A stretch of DNA of 64,000 bases from Burkholderia mayonis (GTDB lineage Bacteria > Pseudomonadota > Gammaproteobacteria > Burkholderiales > Burkholderiaceae). The position numbers were made by a program, and so were the translations under genes. Shown here piece after piece: positions 58,695 through 64,000 of this stretch (its first letter is position 1; the number at the start of each line of letters is the position of its first letter). A model generated the notes under the pieces. The model had not been told where the DNA came from, did not search any database, and saw nothing but the letters and a program-made list of their open reading frames with translations. The stretch covers positions 2,790,001 to 2,854,000 of the forward strand of contig NZ_CP013386.1 of assembly GCF_001523745.2 (NCBI RefSeq), written 5' to 3'.

Positions 58695-59618
58695 TCACAC
58701 CCCGGCAAGCACGCGCAAATGCGCGACCACGCTGCGCCCGAGCGCGGACAGGTTGTAGCCGCCTTCGAGGCAGCTCACGATCCGGCCTTGCGCATGCCGC
58801 CGCGCAACTTCGCAGATCTGCGTCGTGAGCCACTCGTAGTCGGCCTCGACGAGACCCATCCCGCCGATGTCGTCCTCGCGATGCGCATCGAAGCCTGCCG
58901 ACACGAACACCATCTGAGGCTTGAACTCGTCGAGCCGCGGCAGCCACATTAGATCGACCGCCTCGCGCACCGCCATTCCGTTCGCGCGCGCAGGCATCGG
59001 CAGATTGACCATGTTCGGCGCCTGATGATCGGCGCCCGAGAACGGATACAGCGGATGCTGGAAGAAGCTGCACATCAGCACGCGCTCGTCGTTCGCGAAT
59101 GCAGCCTCGGTGCCGTTGCCGTGATGAACGTCGAAATCGATGATCGCGACGCGCTCCAGTCCGTGAATCTCGAGCGCATGGCGCGCGGCGATCGCGACAT
59201 TGTTGAAGAAGCAGAAGCCCATCGCGCGCGCGGGCTCCGCATGATGGCCGGGCGGACGCACGCTGCAGAACGCGTTGTCGTAGCGGCCCTCGAGCACCGC
59301 GTCGGTCGCCTCGACGGCCGCGCCCGCCGCGCGCAGCGCGGCGCGCCACGTATGGCGGTTCATCGACGTGTCGGGATCGATCTCGACGTAGCCTTCCTTC
59401 GGAATCCGGCTGCGGATGTAGTCGATATGCGCCTGCGTATGCACGCGGGCAAGCGCCGTCTCGCTCGCGAACGGCGCCGCCTCGTGGACGATCAGGTCGT
59501 CGAGGCGGCTCGCGATCAGTTGATCCTGGATCGCCGACAGCCGTGCCGGCGACTCGGGATGCCACTCCCCCATCTCGTGCAGCAGGCAGTCGGGGTGGGT
59601 GTAAAAAGCCGTTGGCAT
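58695..59618 (-). CDS. HDAC-family deacetylase (class II-like)
   Basis: The 307-residue zinc hydrolase has the deacetylase motifs Arg-Pro-Pro-Gly-His-His-Ala and Ile-Ile-Asp-Phe-Asp-Val-His-His-Gly-Asn-Gly-Thr-Glu (zinc ligands Asp and His). Ser-Ala-Gly-Phe-Asp-Ala-His and Cys-Leu-Glu-Gly-Gly-Tyr-Asn follow. Glu-Trp-His-Pro-Glu-Ser-Pro-Ala-Arg near the start places it with bacterial class II HDAC-like proteins, closer to histone-deacetylase-like enzymes than to the APAH at 14.8 kb. The substrate (acetylated protein or small amine) is unknown. Confidence 0.9.
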   Translation of the reverse strand: MPTAFYTHPDCLLHEMGEWHPESPARLSAIQDQLIASRLDDLIVHEAAPFASETALARVHTQAHIDYIRSRIPKEGYVEIDPDTSMNRHTWRAALRAAGAAVEATDAVLEGRYDNAFCSVRPPGHHAEPARAMGFCFFNNVAIAARHALEIHGLERVAIIDFDVHHGNGTEAAFANDERVLMCSFFQHPLYPFSGADHQAPNMVNLPMPARANGMAVREAVDLMWLPRLDEFKPQMVFVSAGFDAHREDDIGGMGLVEADYEWLTTQICEVARRHAQGRIVSCLEGGYNLSALGRSVVAHLRVLAGV

Positions 59619-59796
59619 ATGCTCGTTCCGCGACGCGGCCAGTGCGCGCCGCAGGTCTCCGTCAAGGATGTCCGCGATATCGTCTGGTGCGAACTTCGCC
59701 GCTAACTTACCACATCGCGCCCAGCGCCGGGCCGGCGCGGAGGACGTGTCGGTTATACTGCCCCGAAATCATCCGCCTCGTCCGCCTCGCCTCGAC

Positions 59797-61023
59797 ATGA
59801 CTTTCAACCAGCCTGCCGCACCCGCCCCGCTCGCGCTCCGTCTTCGCTTCCCGTTCGCCGCGCTGTCGCTTGCCGCGACGCTCTTCGCGTCCACCGCCGT
59901 CGCACAAACGCAGCCCGCCGCAGCCGTCGTCGCGCAAGCGCAGCCGCAATCGAGCGTGCCGCAAGGACAGACGTTCGAAGAAGAAATCGTCCCGCAGCGC
60001 TACGCAAACAATCCGAAGATCGACGCGTTCATCTCCGACATGGTCGCGCGCCACGACTTCGACGCGAACGCGCTGCATGCGCTCTTCGCACGCGTCAGCT
60101 ACTCGGCGACCGCCGCGAAGCTTGTGATGCCCGCGCCGTCGCCCACGGTCAAGAACTGGCGAGTCTATCAATCGCGCTTTCTCGACGCAGTGCGCGTGAA
60201 CGCGGGCGTGAAGTTCTGGCGCGCGAACCAGGGGACGCTGCAACGCGCGTCGGCGGAATTTGGCGTGCCGCCCGAAGTGATCGTCGGCATCATCGGCGTC
60301 GAGACGATCTACGGTCGCTACATGGGCAACTTCCGTACGCTCGACGCGCTGACGACGCTCGCGTTCGACTATCCGAGCACGCCGAATCGCGACACGCGCC
60401 AGGCGACGTTCCGCAAGAACCTCGAAGACTTCCTCGTGTGGACCCGCGACAGCCAGCTCGATCCGACGAGCGTGCTCGGCTCGTATACGGGCGCGGTCGG
60501 CATTCCACAGTTCCTGCCGAGCAGCATCCGCGAATACGCGATCGATTACGATGGCAACGGCCACATCGACCTGCGCGCGAGCCAGGCCGACGCGATCGGC
60601 AGCGTCGCGAACTATCTGAAGCAGCACGGCTGGGAAACCGGCCGGCCGGTGATATGGAGCATCGCGCCCGACACGGGCAGCCAAGGCGTCGCGCAAGCGG
60701 CGGCCGATGGCCGGCCCGAGCCGCATTGGGTGTTGTCGCAATTGCTGCGCGCGGGCCTCGTGCTCGACGAGCCGTCCGTCAACATCGCGTCGGAGGCGAG
60801 CACGCCCGTCACGGTGATCGACCTGCCGACGCCCGGCCGCGCGACCGAGTACAAGCTCGGGCTGCAGAATTTCTACGTGCTGACCCGCTACAACCGCAGC
60901 TTCTTCTATGCGCTCGCCGTGTATCAGTTGGGCGAGCGCGTGAAGGAACAAATGGAAGCGAGCGGCGCGCTGACGTCGCCGCCGGACAATACCGCGCCCG
61001 CCACACAGCCATCGTCGGAATGA
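59797..61023 (+). CDS. mltB: Lytic murein transglycosylase B (MltB family)
   Basis: MltB cleaves the glycan strands of peptidoglycan, forming 1,6-anhydro-MurNAc ends, in the periplasm. The 408-residue product has a signal peptide (about 1-38, Thr-Ala-Val-Ala-Gln; no lipobox seen) and the family-3 catalytic region with Val-Gly-Ile-Ile-Gly-Val-Glu-Thr-Ile-Tyr-Gly-Arg-Tyr-Met-Gly, where the Glu is the general acid. Further on are Gly-Ala-Val-Gly-Ile-Pro-Gln-Phe-Leu-Pro-Ser-Ser. The start at 59797 is set by the signal peptide; the frame is open further upstream. Confidence 0.93.
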   Translation: MTFNQPAAPAPLALRLRFPFAALSLAATLFASTAVAQTQPAAAVVAQAQPQSSVPQGQTFEEEIVPQRYANNPKIDAFISDMVARHDFDANALHALFARVSYSATAAKLVMPAPSPTVKNWRVYQSRFLDAVRVNAGVKFWRANQGTLQRASAEFGVPPEVIVGIIGVETIYGRYMGNFRTLDALTTLAFDYPSTPNRDTRQATFRKNLEDFLVWTRDSQLDPTSVLGSYTGAVGIPQFLPSSIREYAIDYDGNGHIDLRASQADAIGSVANYLKQHGWETGRPVIWSIAPDTGSQGVAQAAADGRPEPHWVLSQLLRAGLVLDEPSVNIASEASTPVTVIDLPTPGRATEYKLGLQNFYVLTRYNRSFFYALAVYQLGERVKEQMEASGALTSPPDNTAPATQPSSE

Positions 61024-61044
61024 AACGGCGCGCGGTCGCCCGAA

Positions 61045-61077
61045 TGAAAAAAAGCGCCGAAAGCGGCGCTTTTTCTT
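61045..61077. terminator. Bidirectional rho-independent terminator between mltB and cysM
   Basis: AAAAGCGCCG and CGGCGCTTTT form a stem around AAAG, with A-rich and T-rich flanks on both sides (AAAAAAAGC before, TTTTTCTTTT after). Confidence 0.92.
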
Positions 61078-61105
61078 TTGCGGTCCGGCTGGACGACGAC
61101 GCGCG

Positions 61106-62008
61106 TTACGCAGGGAATACGCCCGTCGACAGATAACGATCGCCACGGTCGCAAACGATGAACACGATCGTCGCGTTCTCGATCTGCCGCGCGATGCGCA
61201 GCGCGACTTCGCACGCGCCGCCCGACGAGATTCCGCAGAAGATGCCCTCGACGGCCGCGAGCTTGCGCGCCATCGCCTCGGACGCGGCCTGACTCACGTT
61301 CTCGACGCGGTCGACGCGACTGCGATCGAAAATCTTCGGCAGATACGCTTCCGGCCACTTGCGGATGCCCGGAATGCGCGAGCCTTCTTCCGGCTGCGCG
61401 CCAACGATCTCGATGTTCGGATTCCTTTCCTTCAGATACTGCGACGTGCCCATGATCGTGCCCGTCGTGCCCATCGCGGATACGAAGTGCGTGATGCGGC
61501 CGTCGGTCTCGCGCCAGATTTCCGGGCCGGTGCCTTCGTAATGCGCAAGCGGATTATCGGCATTCGCGAACTGGTCGAGGATCACGCCCTTGCCCTCGCG
61601 CTGCATCTGCTCGGCAAGATCGCGCGCGAATTCCATCCCGCCCTTCACCGGCGTCAGCACGATTTCGGCGCCGTATGCGGCCATGCTCTGGCGGCGCTCG
61701 ACGGACAGATCCTCCGGCATAATCAACACCATCTTGTAGCCGCGGATCGCCGCCGCCATCGCGAGCGCGATCCCCGTATTGCCGCTCGTCGCCTCGATCA
61801 GCGTGTCGCCCGGCTTGATCGTGCCGCGCTCTTCCGCCTTGCGGATCATCGACAGCGCGGGACGGTCCTTTACCGAACCCGCTGGATTGTTGCCTTCCAG
61901 CTTCGCGAGAATCACGTTGTTGCGGGCGCGAATCTCGTCGTCCGGCAGGCGGACGAGTTGCACGAGCGGAGTATTGCCGATCGTGTCTTCGATAGTTTTG
62001 TAAGCCAT
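61106..62008 (-). CDS. cysM: Cysteine synthase B (CysM)
   Basis: CysM makes L-cysteine from O-acetylserine with sulfide or thiosulfate. The 300-residue product has the PLP-lysine motif Asn-Pro-Ala-Gly-Ser-Val-Lys-Asp-Arg-Pro-Ala, the substrate loop Glu-Ala-Thr-Ser-Gly-Asn-Thr-Gly-Ile-Ala and Gly-Thr-Thr-Gly-Thr-Ile-Met-Gly. The ATG at 62008 was chosen for the family N-terminus; the three upstream in-frame residues are unlikely. A terminator-like hairpin lies upstream, separating it from the ComEA-like gene. Confidence 0.95.
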   Translation of the reverse strand: MAYKTIEDTIGNTPLVQLVRLPDDEIRARNNVILAKLEGNNPAGSVKDRPALSMIRKAEERGTIKPGDTLIEATSGNTGIALAMAAAIRGYKMVLIMPEDLSVERRQSMAAYGAEIVLTPVKGGMEFARDLAEQMQREGKGVILDQFANADNPLAHYEGTGPEIWRETDGRITHFVSAMGTTGTIMGTSQYLKERNPNIEIVGAQPEEGSRIPGIRKWPEAYLPKIFDRSRVDRVENVSQAASEAMARKLAAVEGIFCGISSGGACEVALRIARQIENATIVFIVCDRGDRYLSTGVFPA

Positions 62009-62136
62009 GAACGTCACGTTTATCCGATGCCGATGAATGAATCGATTGTAAACCAGCGGAGAAACGTGCGCGCACGATGGCCGTCAAGGCGGCTGCGCCC
62101 ATGGACGTGCGGCCTTCGCGCGGGCGCTCGGGCAAT

Positions 62137-62164
62137 GCAAAAAGCCCGCGGCGTGCGCCGCGGG
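62137..62164 (-). terminator. Rho-independent terminator after the ComEA-like gene
   Basis: CCCGCGGC and GCCGCGGG form a stem around GTGC. On the minus strand it is followed by CTTTTTGC, about 90-115 nt downstream of the ComEA-like stop. Confidence 0.82.
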
Positions 62165-62251
62165 AATTCGCCGCCGAAGCGGCGCCTGAAGGAGGCATCA
62201 CCCAACCGCCGGCCGCTGGACCGCCGGCGCCGGCATCGTCAGCAGACCGGA

Positions 62252-62569
62252 TTATTTCTTGCCGGCAGCGGCCGCTTTCTGCGGGGCCGTGGAGGCGGCA
62301 GGCGCACGCGCCGCGCCGATCGCGAGGCCTTCGGCCTGCAAGCGCTCGACCGTCTTGCCGCCCATGCCCTTCACGCGCCGCGCGAGGTCGGCCGCATCCT
62401 TGTACGGGCCGTGCGCGGTCCGCTCGTCGACGATCGCCCTGGCCTTCGCCGGACCGATACCCTTGATGCCGCGCAGCGCATCGTCGTTCGCGACGTTGAC
62501 GTCGACGGCAGCCCATCCGTGTGCGGCCGCGGCGCACAGCGCGACCGCCGCGAGAAGTTTCTTCAGCAT
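62252..62569 (-). CDS. ComEA-like helix-hairpin-helix protein
   Basis: The 105-residue protein has a signal peptide (about 1-20) and one helix-hairpin-helix domain, Val-Asp-Val-Asn-Val-Ala-Asn-x-x-x-Leu-x-x-Ile-Lys-Gly-Ile-Gly-Pro-Ala-Lys-Ala-Arg-Ala-Ile, and an Ala/Pro/Lys-rich tail. ComEA-type proteins bind DNA in the periplasm during uptake in competent bacteria. The region would be consistent with that, but no other competence gene is close. An isolated copy is common in Burkholderia. Confidence 0.88.
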   Translation of the reverse strand: MLKKLLAAVALCAAAAHGWAAVDVNVANDDALRGIKGIGPAKARAIVDERTAHGPYKDAADLARRVKGMGGKTVERLQAEGLAIGAARAPAASTAPQKAAAAGKK

Positions 62570-62639
62570 CTGGATCTCCGTAAAAAACGGCCGGCGGCTG
62601 CCGACCGTGAGATCCAGTCTAAGGACGCGGGCGCGTTGC

Positions 62640-63632
62640 TTACAGTTGGCCGAACAGCCAACGCACGTAGCGATCGACGCCCTCTTGCACCGTCAGGAAC
62701 GGCGCATCGTAGCCGGCCGCGCGCAACTTCGTCTGGTCGGCCTGCGTGAAGCACTGGTACTTGCCGCGCAGCGCGTCCGGGAACGGCACGTATTCGACGA
62801 GGCCCTGCTCGACCTGCTCGGCGAGCGTGAGCGACGGCTTGCCTTCGAGCGCGCGCAGCGTGTTGACGACCGTCGTCGCGATGTCGTTGAACGGCTGCGC
62901 GCGGCCGGTGCCAAGATTGAAGATGCCCGACTTCTCCGGATGATCGAAGAAATACAGGTTCACCTTCGCGACGTCCTCGGCCGACACGAAATCGCGCGTC
63001 TGCTCGCCCGGACCATAGCCGTTGTATTCGCCGAACAGTTTGACCTTGCCTTCGGCGCGGAACTGGTTGAAGTTGTGGAACGCGACCGACGCCATCCGGC
63101 CCTTGTGCGACTCGCGCGGACCGTACACGTTGAAGTAGCGGAAGCCCGCGATCTGGCTCTTCGCGCCCGGCATCACGCGGCGGATCACCTGGTCGAACAG
63201 GAACTTCGAATAGCCGTAGACGTTGAGCGGCGCTTCGACCTCGCGCTCTTCGACGAAGCGGCTCGACCCGCCGTAGATTGCGGCCGACGACGCGTACAGG
63301 AACTGCGCGCCCTGCGCGAGACACGCGTCGAGCACCGCACGGCTGTAGCGGAAATTGTTGTCCATCATGTAGCGACCGTCGGTTTCCATCGTGTCCGAAC
63401 AGGCGCCTTCGTGAAACACCGCGCGCACCTTGCCGAAATCGCCGCGCGTGAAGCGCTCGACGAACTCGGTCTTGTCGAGGTAGTCGTCGATCTCGCAATC
63501 GACGAGGTTCTTGAATTTGTCCGCGCGCGTCAGGTTGTCGACCGCGATGATGCGCGTCTCGCCACGCTCGTTCAGCGCGTTGACGATGTTCGCGCCGATG
63601 AAGCCGGCCGCGCCGGTAACGATGAGAGTCAT
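62640..63632 (-). CDS. hldD: ADP-L-glycero-D-manno-heptose-6-epimerase
   Basis: HldD epimerises ADP-D,D-heptose to ADP-L,D-heptose, the precursor of the LPS inner core. The 330-residue product has the N-terminal NAD motif Val-Thr-Gly-Ala-Ala-Gly-Phe-Ile-Gly, the catalytic Tyr-x3-Lys in [10 protein letters not shown] and [12 protein letters not shown]. The ATG at 63632 gives the usual N-terminus. It follows rfaE1 on the same strand by about 60 nt. Confidence 0.96.
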   Translation of the reverse strand: MTLIVTGAAGFIGANIVNALNERGETRIIAVDNLTRADKFKNLVDCEIDDYLDKTEFVERFTRGDFGKVRAVFHEGACSDTMETDGRYMMDNNFRYSRAVLDACLAQGAQFLYASSAAIYGGSSRFVEEREVEAPLNVYGYSKFLFDQVIRRVMPGAKSQIAGFRYFNVYGPRESHKGRMASVAFHNFNQFRAEGKVKLFGEYNGYGPGEQTRDFVSAEDVAKVNLYFFDHPEKSGIFNLGTGRAQPFNDIATTVVNTLRALEGKPSLTLAEQVEQGLVEYVPFPDALRGKYQCFTQADQTKLRAAGYDAPFLTVQEGVDRYVRWLFGQL

Positions 63633-63690
63633 GATCGTCCTACCGATAAGAGTGTGCGCACGGCGCGCGGCAGCGCGCGCCGTGCGCCGT

Positions 63691-64000
63691 TCAATGAAAC
63701 AGTTCGTCGTACTCGACAGTCGCGGTGCCGAGCTTGCCGACCACGATGCCCGCCGCGCGATTCGCGAGCACGACCGCTTCGACGAGCGGCAGCCCCGCGC
63801 CGAGCATCGTCGCAACGGTTGCGATCACCGTGTCGCCCGCGCCCGACACGTCGTACACTTCGCGCGCGAGCGCGCTGACGTGCAGCTCGCCATCGTTCGA
63901 AAAGAGCGTCATCCCCTCTTCCGAACGCGTGAGCAAGAGCGCGTCGAGCGCGAGTTCGCCGCGCAGCTTCGTCACGCGCGCGCGCAGATCGTCCTCGGAC
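63691..64000 (-). CDS. rfaE1: D-glycero-beta-D-manno-heptose-7-phosphate kinase (HldA-type), C-terminal part
   Basis: The last 102 codons are visible; the gene runs off the right edge. The PfkB-family signature Asp-Val-Ser-Gly-Ala-Gly-Asp-Thr-Val (catalytic Asp) and the ending [12 protein letters not shown] are clear. The protein stops right after the kinase domain, so no nucleotidyltransferase domain is fused, unlike E. coli HldE. This is the monofunctional HldA/RfaE1 type, expected to work with a separate HldC and with the adjacent hldD. Confidence 0.92.
   Translation of the reverse strand, partial: SEDDLRARVTKLRGELALDALLLTRSEEGMTLFSNDGELHVSALAREVYDVSGAGDTVIATVATMLGAGLPLVEAVVLANRAAGIVVGKLGTATVEYDELFH

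Overview
The window looks like a chromosome segment of a Burkholderia, most likely the B. pseudomallei/thailandensis group. I infer this from the very high GC, the strong GC bias at third codon positions, the protein sequences and the gene order (rpsP-rimM-trmD-rplS, rsgA beside a Ste24-type protease, hldD beside a stand-alone heptose kinase). No rRNA, tRNA or CRISPR array was recognised. Most of the window is core metabolism and housekeeping. The accessory parts are a decayed group II intron (19.8-20.7 kb), a regulator island (26.4-32.2 kb) and a gene-poor stretch (41.2-42.5 kb).

Layout. 0-4.7 kb, minus strand: the start of an SSS symporter with its DUF3311 partner, then htpG, ubiC, a hypoxanthine-DNA glycosylase-like gene and a spermidine-synthase-like gene. 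A sigma-32-like promoter lies before htpG. 4.8-10.7 kb: a MocR-type regulator, then plus-strand genes for a glyoxalase-like protein, a DMT exporter, a PLP aminotransferase, RidA and a PhzF protein. 10.9-19.8 kb: a membrane GGDEF-EAL protein, a ChrA transporter, an acetylpolyamine deacetylase-like enzyme, an M20 amidohydrolase, an MHS-type MFS transporter and a divergent LysR regulator. 19.8-22.6 kb: a mosaic group II intron remnant abutting a terminator, a hotdog thioesterase, a GC tetranucleotide repeat, a 46-residue lipoprotein and an ArsR-type regulator. 22.7-26.4 kb: a large secreted FecR/DUF6600-like protein, and thyA.

26.4-32.9 kb: two paralogous VpsR-like sigma-54 activators flank about 2.9 kb of small, poorly recognisable, probably exported ORFs, one of them behind a plausible sigma-54 promoter with an upstream palindrome; folA follows. 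33-41.2 kb: pmbA, darP, mog, orn, an M48 protease, rsgA, a DUF2007 protein, a CbiB-like membrane protein and a CoA-type Nudix hydrolase. 41.2-43.1 kb: a gene-poor region with a hexanucleotide repeat, then a GNAT acetyltransferase. 43.3-45.7 kb: the rpsP-rimM-trmD-rplS operon ending in tandem terminators. 45.8-50.8 kb: a PQQ-type sugar dehydrogenase, a TM2 protein, a PA0069-family radical SAM gene behind a near-consensus LexA box, an Lrp regulator and divergent dadA.

50.9-64 kb: an acyl-CoA dehydrogenase followed upstream by etfB-etfA, the metNIQ methionine importer, an alpha/beta hydrolase, a second HDAC-family deacetylase, mltB, cysM, a ComEA-like protein, hldD and the 3' end of rfaE1. Several pairs work together: ETF accepts electrons from the acyl-CoA dehydrogenase, MetNIQ imports methionine, HldA and HldD make the LPS heptose precursor, and ThyA consumes the folate pool that FolA regenerates. 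The most interesting material is the activator pair with its exported-protein island, the LexA operator at 48.8 kb and the two-source intron mosaic.
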